Of a stretch of 64,000 nt of DNA, positions 26,593 to 35,583 are shown piece after piece. A model generated the notes under the pieces. It was not told the origin of the DNA and made no database searches. It was given only the letters and a program-made list of their open reading frames with translations. Made by a program: the position numbers and the translations under genes. This DNA is from Owenweeksia sp. (lineage in GTDB: Bacteria > Bacteroidota > Bacteroidia > Flavobacteriales > Schleiferiaceae), in NCBI GenBank assembly GCA_002695025.1, contig NZNV01000006.1:79952-143951 (forward strand). Direction: 5' to 3'. Each line of letters begins with the position of its first letter. Positions within the stretch are counted from its first letter, which is position 1.

Positions 26593-27663
26593 CTACACCC
26601 TGTAGCAGAAAGCGTTGATGTTCATGCCGGAACCTACCGATGCAAAAAGCAGGATGTCGCCCTTATGCACGGAATGGCCCTCTAACTTGTGCCTGCGTAC
26701 ACGATCAAAAAGCGTGGGTATGGTAGCCACCGAGCTATTGCCCAGTTCATGCACGCTCATAGGCATGATGCCTTCCGGGATCTCGTTGATCTTATAGAGG
26801 CGGTAAAGCCGTTTGATCACGCCTTCGTCCAGCTTTTCATTGGCCTGGTGGATGAATATCGTACTCACATCATGGATGTCAATATCCGCTTTTTCCAGGC
26901 ACATTTTCATGGCTTGTGGAACCTGGCTAAGGGCATACTCATACACTTTACGCCCTTTCATTTTAATGTAGCGTATGCGCGGGTCAGATTCCGGGAAATT
27001 GGATTTGCCCAGGTATAGGTAATCTACTTCTTCCGTGGTGTGCGACATGGTAGCCGAGGAAAGGATGCCACATTCATTATCACAATCCTGGTATTCCACT
27101 ACTGCTGCACCCGCTCCATCCGAAAAGATCATACTGTCCCGGTCGTAACCGTCCAATACCCTGGAAAGGGTTTCGGCACCTATTACCAGGGCTCTTTTAG
27201 CAATCCCTGCCTTAAAATAGGCATCGGCCTGTATAACGCCCTGCACCCAGCCGGGGCAGCCAAAAAGAATATCGTAGGGTATACAGAAAGGGTTCTTAAT
27301 ACCCAGCTGATGCTTTACGCGGGAAGCCAATGCCGGCAGGATGTCAGTCTGGATGGTATGTTTACGGACATCCCCAAAGTTGTGGGCGAAAATAATCTGG
27401 TCAATGGTTTCCGGGTCGATACCGGAATCCTCAATAGCCCTGCGTGCTGCAATCACCCCAATGTCTGAAGTGTGGAGATCCTGTGTAACGTATCTCCGTT
27501 CCTTGATACCGGTAATGTTTTGAAATTTCTCAGTGATTTCCGTAGGCGGGGAGCCTATAGGTTCCTGGTTCTCTGTAAAGAAACGATGATTCAGGAAATC
27601 ACTGTTGCGTTGTACTAATTCCGGTATGTAACTACCGGTTCCGGTTATAACCGTTCTTTTCAT
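26593..27663 (-). CDS. 3-oxoacyl-ACP synthase III-like (KAS III) thiolase-fold enzyme
   Basis: 356 residues. Thiolase fold with an intact Cys-His-Asn triad: C136 in ILFGCPGWVQG, H272 in FIHQANEKL and N309 in ELGNSSVATIPTLF. The CPGW context around the cysteine differs from the ACSGF of housekeeping FabH, so this looks like a specialised KAS III. No acyl-carrier or other fatty-acid genes lie nearby. Product unknown; could act in a lipid or polyketide-like side pathway. Good promoter match upstream (27682-27711). Confidence 0.88.
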   Translation of the reverse strand: MKRTVITGTGSYIPELVQRNSDFLNHRFFTENQEPIGSPPTEITEKFQNITGIKERRYVTQDLHTSDIGVIAARRAIEDSGIDPETIDQIIFAHNFGDVRKHTIQTDILPALASRVKHQLGIKNPFCIPYDILFGCPGWVQGVIQADAYFKAGIAKRALVIGAETLSRVLDGYDRDSMIFSDGAGAAVVEYQDCDNECGILSSATMSHTTEEVDYLYLGKSNFPESDPRIRYIKMKGRKVYEYALSQVPQAMKMCLEKADIDIHDVSTIFIHQANEKLDEGVIKRLYRLYKINEIPEGIMPMSVHELGNSSVATIPTLFDRVRRHKLEGHSVHKGDILLFASVGSGMNINAFCYRV

Positions 27664-27681
27664 AGAATACGCTTAAAGGGC

Positions 27682-27711
27682 CAAAAGTAGACAGTGAAGT
27701 CGGTACACAAA
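27682..27711 (-). promoter_or_regulatory. promoter of the KAS III gene
   Basis: Read on the minus strand: -33 TTTG (27708-27711), an 18-base spacer and -7 TACTTTTG (27682-27689), close to the Bacteroidota sigma-ABfr consensus TTTG-N19-TANNTTTG. It ends 18 bases before the start codon. The best two-box promoter I found in the window. Confidence 0.55.
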
Positions 27712-27828
27712 AGAAAAGGTCTTTATTTCGGTCCGGATTAATGGTTTTTTTAAAAAAGGATCATAAAGGTTATAAATTTCTCAAAACTCAAGCTGGGAAT
27801 TCAAGTAACTTTAAAAAATTCTGAAATC

Positions 27829-28794
27829 CTAATACCCGGACCCTGATTGGCTCTTGTTATTATCGCTCTCCTTTTGTTTGCGCATTTCCTCGCTTACCTG
27901 GTTGGCCGCAATAAAGGAGGTAGTCATCTGCGAAAGCATATCGCTGGCAGCCGTTGGGGTATTGGGTAGCAATATCAGGTTACTTTGAGTGTGCTCACTT
28001 ACCGCCTGCAGGGTGTCATAATGCTGGGTGATCACAATGAGGGCTGAGGCTTCCTGCGAATTGATCCCCACTTTATTAAGTACTTCAACGGATTCTTCCA
28101 GCCCCTTGGCAATTTCACGCCTTTGGTCGGCAATACCCTGACCCTGGAGGCGCTTGCTTTCCGCTTCAGCGGTAGCTTTGGCCACAATGCGGATGCGTTC
28201 AGCTTCCCCTTCGTACTCAGCGGCTACTTTCTGACGTTCAGCAGCGTTGATCTTGTTCATGGCGTCCTTCACCTGCTCATCAGGGTCAATGTCCGTAACC
28301 AGGGCTTTAATGATGCCATAACCGTAGTCGTTCATGGCTTCTTCCAATTCTCCTTTAATGGCAATGGCTATGTCATCCTTCTTTTCAAAAACATCATCCA
28401 GTTTCAACTTGGGTACTTCTGCCCGTACCACGTCAAAAACGTAGCTGGTGATTTGGTTCTGCGGACTTTCCAGTTTGTAAAAGGCCTCGTATACCTTTTC
28501 CTTAAGGACTACGTATTGCACTGAAACCTTGATCTTTACAAAAACGTCATCCTTGGTCTTGGTTTCCACCAAAACGTCCAGCTGCTGGATGCGCAGGTTT
28601 ACCCTGCCCGCAATCTGATCGATGAAGGGAATTCGCAGTTGAAAGCCCGGGTGACGGATGCTGTGGAATTTTCCAAACCGCTCTACCACCGCCATTTGTT
28701 GTTGCTTTACAATGAATACCCCCAGCAGTATGAGGATCAGAATGGGTATCCCCATGAGGAGAGCCACAGGTACGGATAATGATTCCATGGTCAA
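27829..28794 (-). CDS. SPFH/band 7 protein (stomatin-like)
   Basis: 321 residues. N-terminal membrane segment (about 10-30), then the SPFH domain (VVERFGKFHSIRHPGFQLRIPFID) and a coiled-coil region rich in Ala/Glu (AEYEGEAERIRIVAKATAEAESKRLQ is read in two halves), ending in a Gln/Ser-rich tail. Stomatin-like proteins form membrane-microdomain oligomers and often pair with NfeD, which is not adjacent here. Inner membrane scaffold; partner unknown. Confidence 0.92.
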   Translation of the reverse strand: MTMESLSVPVALLMGIPILILILLGVFIVKQQQMAVVERFGKFHSIRHPGFQLRIPFIDQIAGRVNLRIQQLDVLVETKTKDDVFVKIKVSVQYVVLKEKVYEAFYKLESPQNQITSYVFDVVRAEVPKLKLDDVFEKKDDIAIAIKGELEEAMNDYGYGIIKALVTDIDPDEQVKDAMNKINAAERQKVAAEYEGEAERIRIVAKATAEAESKRLQGQGIADQRREIAKGLEESVEVLNKVGINSQEASALIVITQHYDTLQAVSEHTQSNLILLPNTPTAASDMLSQMTTSFIAANQVSEEMRKQKESDNNKSQSGSGY

Positions 28795-28853
28795 TGAGTT
28801 TGTAAACTGAAAAGTAATTAAAGATGGCGAGATATGGTGGAAATAAAAAAGCC

Positions 28854-28867
28854 CCTGAAAAGTCAGG
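28854..28867 (-). terminator. terminator at the HxlR stop
   Basis: CCTGA / TCAGG stem with a 4-base loop, overlapping the HxlR stop codon, followed on the minus strand by GGC and a T run. A short stem, so moderate certainty. Confidence 0.55.
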
Positions 28868-29222
28868 AACTAAACTCTTCCTTTATTTTTTCGCGGTGAT
28901 TCATTCCCCAGTGGCGTAGGGCCTCAAGAACATCCTGCAGTGTTTTGCCGTATTCGGTTATGGAATATTCCACCGTTACGGGGAAAGTATCATGAACGGT
29001 CCTCTTAACCAGGTGGTTTATTTCAAGATCCCGTAATTCCTTGGATAACATGCGATCCGTTATACCGGGAACATCCCGGGAGATCTCGGAAAAGCGTTTG
29101 GTGCCAAAAAACAGTGCGCCAATGATGGGGATCTTCCATTTTCCACTTAAAATATCCAGCGCATCCCTTACAGGAAGCACCATGTTGGTTTGGCATTCAC
29201 TGGGGTTGTGAGTTCTCGTCAT
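28863..29222 (-). CDS. HxlR-family transcriptional regulator
   Basis: 119 residues from the ATG at 29222. An upstream in-frame start at 29324 would read through the operator and gives a non-conserved leader. Single winged helix with the HxlR pattern: CQTNMVLPVRDALDILSGKW, then FGTKRFSEISRDVPGITDRM, LSKELRDLE and the VEYSITEYG wing. The cysteine near the N-terminus is often the thiol sensor in this family. Divergent from a DoxX-like gene, with a nested inverted repeat between them that is its likely operator. Confidence 0.93.
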   Translation of the reverse strand: MTRTHNPSECQTNMVLPVRDALDILSGKWKIPIIGALFFGTKRFSEISRDVPGITDRMLSKELRDLEINHLVKRTVHDTFPVTVEYSITEYGKTLQDVLEALRHWGMNHREKIKEEFSS

Positions 29223-29249
29223 GCTTACAAAGGTTACATTATACACTAA

Positions 29250-29302
29250 ACTATACAATAGGTAAGTGCTATACGGGAGTATAGTACTTACAAAAGTATA
29301 GT
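29250..29302. promoter_or_regulatory. nested inverted-repeat operator (HxlR/DoxX)
   Basis: Inner palindrome 29262-29291: arms GTAAGTGCTATAC / GTATAGTACTTAC, one mismatch, 4-base centre. Outer pair ACTATAC (29250-29256) and GTATAGT (29296-29302) is centred on the same point. A minus-strand TANNTTTG (29291-29298) overlaps the right side, and a plus-strand one (29312-29319) is just outside, so a bound protein could block both genes. Confidence 0.75.
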
Positions 29303-29311
29303 AATTCCCGG

Positions 29312-29319
29312 TAGGTTTG
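29312..29319 (+). promoter_or_regulatory. putative -7 element for the DoxX-like gene
   Basis: TAGGTTTG matches TANNTTTG, 16 bases before the ATG at 29335. Its -33 region would fall inside the inverted repeat, fitting repression by HxlR. Confidence 0.4.
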
Positions 29320-29334
29320 CTCAAAATTTAAACT

Positions 29335-29697
29335 ATGAAAAACAAGATAATCTATTGGGGTAGCACAGGCCTCTTATCCGTAATGATGGTGATGAGTGCT
29401 ATGGCTTATTTCACTAATCCGGAGGTAAAGGAAGGCTTTAACCAGATTGGTTATCCTGGCTATTTTCGCGTGGAACTGGGCATTGCCAAGATCATAGGCG
29501 TAGTGGTGTTGCTTATTCCGTCATTGCCCCTAAAGGTAAAAGAGTGGGGCTATGCCGGCTTCGGCATCACTTTCATTTCAGCCTTTATAGCTCATTTTGT
29601 AAATGATGACCCGGTATCCGCGATGCTCATGCCGTGGGTGGCGCTGGCCTTGCTGATTACCTCCAGGGTATACCTGACCAAAAACGCGAGTAAATAA
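29335..29697 (+). CDS. DoxX-like membrane protein
   Basis: 120 residues with four membrane helices (about 8-28, 45-65, 73-92 and 96-113). The layout and the central RVELGIAKIIGVVVLLIP segment match DoxX/DoxD-like small membrane proteins. DoxX family members are tied to redox or electron-transfer stress in some bacteria. Divergent from a HxlR regulator, a common pairing, so it is probably induced by an electrophile or thiol-reactive signal. Terminator follows. Confidence 0.86.
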   Translation: MKNKIIYWGSTGLLSVMMVMSAMAYFTNPEVKEGFNQIGYPGYFRVELGIAKIIGVVVLLIPSLPLKVKEWGYAGFGITFISAFIAHFVNDDPVSAMLMPWVALALLITSRVYLTKNASK

Positions 29698-29698
29698 A

Positions 29699-29721
29699 AA
29701 AAGCCCCGGTCAAGGGCTTTT
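29699..29721 (+). terminator. terminator of the DoxX-like gene
   Basis: Arms AAAAGCCC / GGGCTTTT around a 7-base loop, then TCTCTTT, right after the stop codon. Confidence 0.85.
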
Positions 29722-29870
29722 CTCTTTAGGGAAACAAGGCCTTAGCCTTTTTAAGAGCGTGATTTTAGACACCTGGATCAAACATAGGTGGTTGCACGGG
29801 TTCCCATGTTAAAATCATTCTGGGCGACTATTTGCCTGATTAAAGGTAGTTGTGGTTGAGTAAGGGACAA

Positions 29871-31769
29871 TTAGAGCGCACCGGCTTTGATCTCGTCCAC
29901 CACATCCGGATCCAGGAGCGTGGAAGTATCACCCAGGTTGGAAGTGTCGCCTTCCGCTACTTTGCGTAATATCCTGCGCATGATCTTACCGGAGCGGGTT
30001 TTGGGCAGGCCACTTACAAACTGGATTTTTTCCGGCTTAGCGATCCTGCCGATCTCGCTCACTACCGCTTCCACGATCTCTGCCCGTACTTTTTCGGGGT
30101 TTTCCACCGGTTTATTGGTGATCACGTAAGCATAAATAGCTTGTCCTTTTACTTCGTGGGGATAGCCTACCACTGCGCTTTCAGATACAATATCGTCCAG
30201 GGAGTTAATGGCGTTTTCAATTTCAGCCGTTCCAAAACGATGCCCACTCACGTTGATCACATCATCTACACGGCCAATAATACGGTACATGCCGTTCTCA
30301 TCGCGTTTAGCACCATCCCCGGTAAAGTAGTAACCATCGTAATGTGAGAAATAGGTGTTCCTGCAACGTTCGTGATCGCCATACGTTGTGCGTAAAATGC
30401 TGGGCCAGGGGTGTTTGATGGCCAGATAACCTTCCACCCCGTTCTCGGTGATCTCCTTTCCTTCCTGGTTTAGCAGTACCGGTTGAATGCCGGGCAGTGG
30501 ATAGCCGGCATGAGCCGGTTTCATGGGAGAGTGCTGGCCGAGGCCTGAGATCATGATGCCCCCGGTTTCGGTTTGCCACCAGGTGTCCACCACCGGGCAT
30601 TTTTCCTTACCCACGTGAATGTGGTACCACTCCCAGGCTTCCTGGTTGATGGGCTCTCCCACCGTTCCGAGAACTTTCAGGGAATAGAGTCCGTAGCTCA
30701 ACACATGGTCTTCACCGTGAGCCATCAGGGCACGGATGGCCGTGGGGGCGGTATAAAACTGGTTGACGTTGTGTTTATCACAAACCTGCCAGAAACGACC
30801 GGGGCCGGGGTAGGTAGGCACGCCTTCAAACATCACGGTAGTGGCACCGTTCAAAAGCGGACCATATACAATATAGGTATGACCGGTTATCCAGCCAATA
30901 TCCGCTGTACACCAGTATATATCGCTTTCATCGTATTGGAATACGTTGGCAAAACTGTAACCGGCATATACCATATAGCCTCCGCAGGTATGCACCACCC
31001 CCTTGGGTTTTCCGGTGCTGCCTGAAGTGTAAAGGATAAAGAGCATATCCTCGGCATCCATGGGCTCGGCCGGACAGTCCCTGTTCACGGTTTCTATTTC
31101 TTCATGCAGCCACACATCGCGGCCTTCCTGCATTTTTACGTTCCATTGGGTGCGCTCGCTTACAATTACCTTTTCCACGCTGGTACATTGTTTCAAGGCT
31201 TCATCCACTACCGCTTTCACGGGAATTTCTTTGGTGCCACGATACAAACCGTCAGCGGTCAGTACCATTTTGCAGCTGGAGTCATTGATGCGATCGGCCA
31301 ATGCGGTAGCCGAAAAGCCGGCAAATACCACGGAGTGTATAGCCCCGATGCGGGCGCAGGCCAATACGGCAATGGCCAGGTCCGGGATCATGGGCATATA
31401 CAGCGCAATGCGATCTCCTTTTGCGGCACCATGTTTTTTCAAAACATTGGCGTAGCGGCACACTTGCTCGTGTAATTCGCGGTAGGTAAGGCGTACAAAG
31501 CGTTCCTTGGGATCATTGGGCTCCCAGATAAGGGCCAGCTTATTGCCGCGTTTTTCCAGGTGGCGATCCAGGCAATTTTCGGTAATGTTGAGTACCCCGC
31601 CCTGGAACCATTTTACCGATGGGGTCCGGAATTCCCATTCCAGGGTTTTGTCCCATTTTTTCTGCCAATGGTAATGGTCGGCAATACCGGCCCAGAAACC
31701 TTCCGGGTCGTCTACACTTTTTTGATATTGTTCTTTGTATTCATCAAAGGAGTTTATTCTAAAGCCCAT
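29871..31769 (-). CDS. acs: acetyl-CoA synthetase
   Basis: 632 residues, normal AMP-forming Acs size. Makes acetyl-CoA from acetate, ATP and CoA. Motifs: the P-loop-like LYTSGSTGKPKGVVH, WCTADIGWITGHTY, the adenylate motif VDTWWQTETGG, and the C-terminal catalytic lysine in PKTRSGKIMRR, the usual acetylation site. On the same strand as the DUF779 and aldehyde dehydrogenase genes upstream, which together would take acetaldehyde to acetyl-CoA. Confidence 0.97.
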   Translation of the reverse strand: MGFRINSFDEYKEQYQKSVDDPEGFWAGIADHYHWQKKWDKTLEWEFRTPSVKWFQGGVLNITENCLDRHLEKRGNKLALIWEPNDPKERFVRLTYRELHEQVCRYANVLKKHGAAKGDRIALYMPMIPDLAIAVLACARIGAIHSVVFAGFSATALADRINDSSCKMVLTADGLYRGTKEIPVKAVVDEALKQCTSVEKVIVSERTQWNVKMQEGRDVWLHEEIETVNRDCPAEPMDAEDMLFILYTSGSTGKPKGVVHTCGGYMVYAGYSFANVFQYDESDIYWCTADIGWITGHTYIVYGPLLNGATTVMFEGVPTYPGPGRFWQVCDKHNVNQFYTAPTAIRALMAHGEDHVLSYGLYSLKVLGTVGEPINQEAWEWYHIHVGKEKCPVVDTWWQTETGGIMISGLGQHSPMKPAHAGYPLPGIQPVLLNQEGKEITENGVEGYLAIKHPWPSILRTTYGDHERCRNTYFSHYDGYYFTGDGAKRDENGMYRIIGRVDDVINVSGHRFGTAEIENAINSLDDIVSESAVVGYPHEVKGQAIYAYVITNKPVENPEKVRAEIVEAVVSEIGRIAKPEKIQFVSGLPKTRSGKIMRRILRKVAEGDTSNLGDTSTLLDPDVVDEIKAGAL

Positions 31770-31837
31770 GAAGTTCAGTGTTTTTTAAGGAGTACTATTT
31801 GCAGAAAGGTAAATGTAACAGAATGCTTTAAAAAGTA

Positions 31838-32212
31838 CTAATTATCGATAAAACGGAGTTCGGCCAGATTTTGGCTTTCTTCTTCCGTATACAAGCGTGA
31901 TTTGATCACAAAGCGAACACCCAATGGTATTTCAAGGGAAAAGCTGGAGCCCCGGCCTTTGGTTACATCTACCGTTAATTGTGTGTGCTTCCAGTATTGG
32001 AACTGGTCATTGCTCATCCAGAATTCGCAGGCAGCAATAGTGCCCAGGCATACGTCACTGGAGCCTATTTTGAAATCTCCTTTTTCAAAACACATGGGGG
32101 AGGAACCATCACAGCAGCCACCGCTCTGGTGGAACATAAGTTCGCCATAGCGATCTTTTAACTGTTGTACTACTTCCTCCGCTTCGGGGCTGATCAGTAC
32201 TCTTGGGGTCAT
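31838..32212 (-). CDS. DUF779-domain protein
   Basis: 124 residues, the whole of a DUF779 domain. It has a cysteine-rich N-terminal motif (HQSGGCCDGSSPMCFEKGDF) and a cysteine in TIAACEFWMS, suggesting a metal site or thiol chemistry. DUF779 genes are repeatedly found beside aldehyde dehydrogenases of the ExaC/AldB type, as here. Probably an accessory of aldehyde oxidation, but its activity is unknown. Confidence 0.9.
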   Translation of the reverse strand: MTPRVLISPEAEEVVQQLKDRYGELMFHQSGGCCDGSSPMCFEKGDFKIGSSDVCLGTIAACEFWMSNDQFQYWKHTQLTVDVTKGRGSSFSLEIPLGVRFVIKSRLYTEEESQNLAELRFIDN

Positions 32213-32231
32213 AACAGGGGTTTAAAGAGAT

Positions 32232-32264
32232 ACGATCCGCCACGCTGAAAGGGTGGCGGATCGT
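32232..32264 (-). terminator. strong hairpin between aldehyde dehydrogenase and DUF779 gene
   Basis: Perfect 12-base arms ACGATCCGCCAC / GTGGCGGATCGT with a 9-base loop, in the 72-base gap. No long T run on either side, so it is more likely an RNA-processing or stability element, or a partial terminator that sets the ratio of the two products. Confidence 0.6.
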
Positions 32265-32284
32265 TCGAAATCAGATAGGTCCCA

Positions 32285-33811
32285 TCAAAAGAAACCCAGT
32301 TTATTCTTATCGTAAGAGATAAGCATGTTCTTGGTCTGGCGATAGTGATTCAGCATCATCTTGTGTGTTTCACGGCCAAAGCCAGACTTTTTGTACCCAC
32401 CGAAAGGGGCGTGGGCCGGATAGGCGTGATAGCAGTTTACCCAAACTCTTCCTGCCTGTATGGCGCGGGGTACCTGGTAGATCTCATGCGCATCACGCGT
32501 CCATACTCCGGCTCCCAATCCGTATAAGGTATCATTGGCAATTTCAAGTGCTTCTTCTACGGTTTTGAAGGTAGTTACCGAAGTAACGGGACCAAAGATC
32601 TCTTCCTGAAAAACACGCATTTTGTTGTGGCCTTTAAAGATGGTAGGCTGTATATAATAACCTTCCTCCAGCCCACTGTTGAGGTGGTGTTTACCGCCTC
32701 CACAAAGCACCTGAGCTCCTTCTTCACGACCTATCTTCATATAGTTGAGGATCTTTTCATACTGATCATTGGAAGCCTGGGCGCCCATCATGGTTTCAGG
32801 ATCCAGAGGATTGCCCATCTTAATGGCTTTGGTACGGGCTACCACGCGTTCCATAAATTGCACGTATATGTCTTCATGTACCAGTATGCGGGAAGGGCAG
32901 GTGCATACTTCGCCCTGGTTAAGAGCAAACATTACGGCTCCTTCCACTGCTTTATCAAAGAACTCATCATCGGCATCTGCCACGGACTTAAAGAATATGT
33001 TGGGCGATTTTCCACCCAGTTCCATAGTTACGGGTATCAGGTTTTCTGAAGCGTATTGCATGATCAGCCGGCCGGTGGTAGTCTCACCGGTAAAAGCCAC
33101 CTTGGCCACACGGGGAGAAGTAGCCAGGGGTTTGCCTGCTTCAGGACCAAAGCCGGTCACCACATTAAGCACCCCGGCAGGCAGTATGCCATCAATCAGT
33201 TCCAGCAGGCACATAATGCCGGTGGGGGTTTGTTCTGCGGGTTTTACTACTACGCAATTTCCGGCAGCCAGGGCGGGTGCTATTTTCCAGCAGGCCATCA
33301 AAAGCGGAAAGTTCCAGGGAATGATCTGGCCTACCACCCCAATGGGTTCCTGCAGGTTAATGCTTACGGTGTGTTCATCGTGCTCGCTCATGGTGCTTTC
33401 ATCACTGCGTATGACCCCGGCAAAGTAGCGGAAGTGGTCAACACACAGCGGAAGGTCTGCCGCTTTGGTTTCACGGATGGCCTTACCATTGTCAATGGTT
33501 TCAACGGTGGCCAGGTAGTCCAGGTTGTCTTCCATTACCTGGGCTATTTTAAGCAGCAGGTTGGAGCGGGTAGCCGCAGAAGTCTTACTCCATGAAGGGA
33601 AGGCTTGGTGAGCAGCGTCCAGGGCATTCTCAATATCTTCTTTAGTAGAGCGTGCGGCTTGTGTAAAAACTTGCCCGTTTACGGGTGAAATATTGTCAAA
33701 GTATTCTCCGTTTACCGGGCTGGTCCATTTGCCGCCTATATAATTCTCGTAACGTGGCTTGAATTCCACGGATTTCCCCACAAAGGGAAACGTAGCTGTT
33801 GAAATTTCCAT
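32285..33811 (-). CDS. NAD-dependent aldehyde dehydrogenase (ExaC/AldB-like)
   Basis: About 508 residues from the ATG at 33811; the longer frame to 33880 has an atypical leader. Oxidises acetaldehyde or similar aldehydes. Motifs: [21 protein letters not shown], the general base in [10 protein letters not shown], and the nucleophile in [11 protein letters not shown], whose ECTC-like context (VCTC) is typical of the ExaC/AldA acetaldehyde group. Next to DUF779 and acs genes and divergent from an AraC regulator, so probably an alcohol/acetaldehyde pathway. Confidence 0.95.
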   Translation of the reverse strand: MEISTATFPFVGKSVEFKPRYENYIGGKWTSPVNGEYFDNISPVNGQVFTQAARSTKEDIENALDAAHQAFPSWSKTSAATRSNLLLKIAQVMEDNLDYLATVETIDNGKAIRETKAADLPLCVDHFRYFAGVIRSDESTMSEHDEHTVSINLQEPIGVVGQIIPWNFPLLMACWKIAPALAAGNCVVVKPAEQTPTGIMCLLELIDGILPAGVLNVVTGFGPEAGKPLATSPRVAKVAFTGETTTGRLIMQYASENLIPVTMELGGKSPNIFFKSVADADDEFFDKAVEGAVMFALNQGEVCTCPSRILVHEDIYVQFMERVVARTKAIKMGNPLDPETMMGAQASNDQYEKILNYMKIGREEGAQVLCGGGKHHLNSGLEEGYYIQPTIFKGHNKMRVFQEEIFGPVTSVTTFKTVEEALEIANDTLYGLGAGVWTRDAHEIYQVPRAIQAGRVWVNCYHAYPAHAPFGGYKKSGFGRETHKMMLNHYRQTKNMLISYDKNKLGFF

Positions 33812-33985
33812 AGTACTTAGTATTTTGATTATCCCAATGTTCCGCATATTATTCCCGGAGAAGCCGGAGATTTTTATCAATTACTAGCATTATTTTCCCA
33901 ATGCGCTGTAAGTCTGAGGTTTGGAGAGGGTGTTTTCATATATTAGCAGGAGAGTGGTAAAACCACCCGGCAAAGCTGCACTCCT

Positions 33986-34900
33986 TTGGAATACATAAAC
34001 CCATATAAACTCACGGAACTGGATAAGCTCCATTCGCTGGTGGAAAACCGCACGCGCTTCAGCCTGGATTTTTGTGAGCTGAACGTGTATGAAACACGGC
34101 AGAGGGCTAATGACTTTAAACTGAAGTTTGATGGCTTTACCATCACTTCCATGCTGCGTGGCAAAAAGATCATGCATCTGGATGGGATGGACGATTTTGA
34201 ATACGTACCGGGTGAAACAGTGCTGGCCCCCAGGGAAACGCTGATGCGCATAGATTTTCCGGAGGCGGAGATGAAACAACCCACCCAGTGTACCGCTTTG
34301 GTGATTGACAACCGTTACCTTACCGAGCGTCTGGATCATATCAATGAAAGCTGGAAAGGCGATGCGGCCCGGCAGGAGTGGAGGATCAACCCCAGTGAGC
34401 TGTTCATTAAGAATAACCGGGAGCTGGCACAGATCGGCTCGCGATTACTTAAAGTATTTACCAGTAACGATCCTTTTAAAGAATATCAGGCAGACCTCAT
34501 ACTTCGTGAACTGGTGTTGTGCATGCTACGCCTTCAAAACCTGGGTACTCTGCGCAAGGATTTCAGGCTTAATGGCAACCGTTCTCCTTTTCATGCGGTG
34601 CTCCATTATATTTCGGAGCGCTTGAGCAGCGACATTCGCATTGAAGAGCTTTGTAATGTGGCTTGTATGAGCAAGTCCAGCTTTTACCGTGCCTTTACCG
34701 AAGAGTACGGCATTACTCCGGTGCAGTTGATACTGGAGGAGCGATTGAAGTACGCCAAGAGCTTGCTGACCGATCATCCTGAGATCAGTATTAAGGAGGT
34801 AGCCTATACTTCCGGTTTTAATGATCCCAACTATTTCAGCCGGATGTTCCGCAAGATAGAAGGGCAATCCCCCAGCGACTTCAGGGGAGAAGTGTTTTAA
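33986..34900 (+). CDS. AraC-family regulator of the aldehyde genes
   Basis: 304 residues. No ATG fits: TTG at 33986 is the best start, with an upstream stop at 33944. N-terminal AraC_N-like ligand region (FKLKFDGFTITSMLRGKKIMH), C-terminal double helix-turn-helix (IRIEELCNVACMSKSSFYRAF and IKEVAYTSGFNDPNYFSRMF). Divergent from the aldehyde dehydrogenase-DUF779-acs run, with 174 bases between the start codons, so it is the likely aldehyde- or alcohol-responsive activator. Confidence 0.92.
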   Translation: MEYINPYKLTELDKLHSLVENRTRFSLDFCELNVYETRQRANDFKLKFDGFTITSMLRGKKIMHLDGMDDFEYVPGETVLAPRETLMRIDFPEAEMKQPTQCTALVIDNRYLTERLDHINESWKGDAARQEWRINPSELFIKNNRELAQIGSRLLKVFTSNDPFKEYQADLILRELVLCMLRLQNLGTLRKDFRLNGNRSPFHAVLHYISERLSSDIRIEELCNVACMSKSSFYRAFTEEYGITPVQLILEERLKYAKSLLTDHPEISIKEVAYTSGFNDPNYFSRMFRKIEGQSPSDFRGEVF

Positions 34901-34977
34901 GGAAAAAGAGCAAATCACAATATGGACTTTCCTCTAAAACCTCTTTCGTTGAACGTTTTTCTATTCCTGGTCTGGTG

Positions 34978-35430
34978 TCAGGCCCTTTCTTCAAAAGGTA
35001 TCACCTTTCCTTTTTCCACATAATCCTTCAGGCCTTGAAGCAACAATGCCCAGCAAAAGGATGATCTGCGAAAGTGGGCATTGCACTGTGGCCAGCCGGT
35101 ATGACGGAATCGCAGGCTTACCCCTTTATCATACTCCTGCAGTTCAAAACCAAAACTGGTAGGATTCCAATCCGGGTCTGCCTTGGTCATCTTAATAAAG
35201 AACAATTTGTTGAGGACTACCTGGCTAACCTTGCCGTACCAGTTGTATTCCGGTTCGAAATAGAAATTGTACTCCGCACCTTCTTCAGGCTTGCCACTGC
35301 ATTGGAGTGGCCACCAGTTCACCAGGTGTTCCGGTTGGGTTATAGCATTGAACACATTGCTGGCGGGGGCGGATATGATGAGGTCGTGATGGATATCGTA
35401 AGTCTGGGTACTTGCTGTGGATGTAGTCAT
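34978..35430 (-). CDS. SRPBCC/AHSA1-family protein
   Basis: 150 residues. Activator-of-Hsp90-homology/START-like fold: the LIISAPASNVFNAITQPEHLVNWW start and the GVSLRFRHTGW C-terminal segment are characteristic. These proteins bind hydrophobic small molecules and are often co-encoded with an ArsR regulator. An ArsR remnant lies at 37443-37697, about 2 kb away, which may be the former partner. Function unknown. Confidence 0.88.
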   Translation of the reverse strand: MTTSTASTQTYDIHHDLIISAPASNVFNAITQPEHLVNWWPLQCSGKPEEGAEYNFYFEPEYNWYGKVSQVVLNKLFFIKMTKADPDWNPTSFGFELQEYDKGVSLRFRHTGWPQCNAHFRRSSFCWALLLQGLKDYVEKGKVIPFEERA

Positions 35431-35583
35431 GATTTGGAATTTAAATATTTGATTTTAAGAAAGATATGTTATTCTGTTGTAATCTTATCCATTATGGTTA
35501 GCCTGCGGGCAGTTTCAGTGAGCTTGGCTTTTTTTTGGGGGATTAAGTAAAATCCGGGTAAGGATTACGCTCAGGAGTGAAGG

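Noticed and set aside
32769..33428. 219-residue plus-strand frame
   Set aside because: Shadow of the aldehyde dehydrogenase gene on the minus strand.
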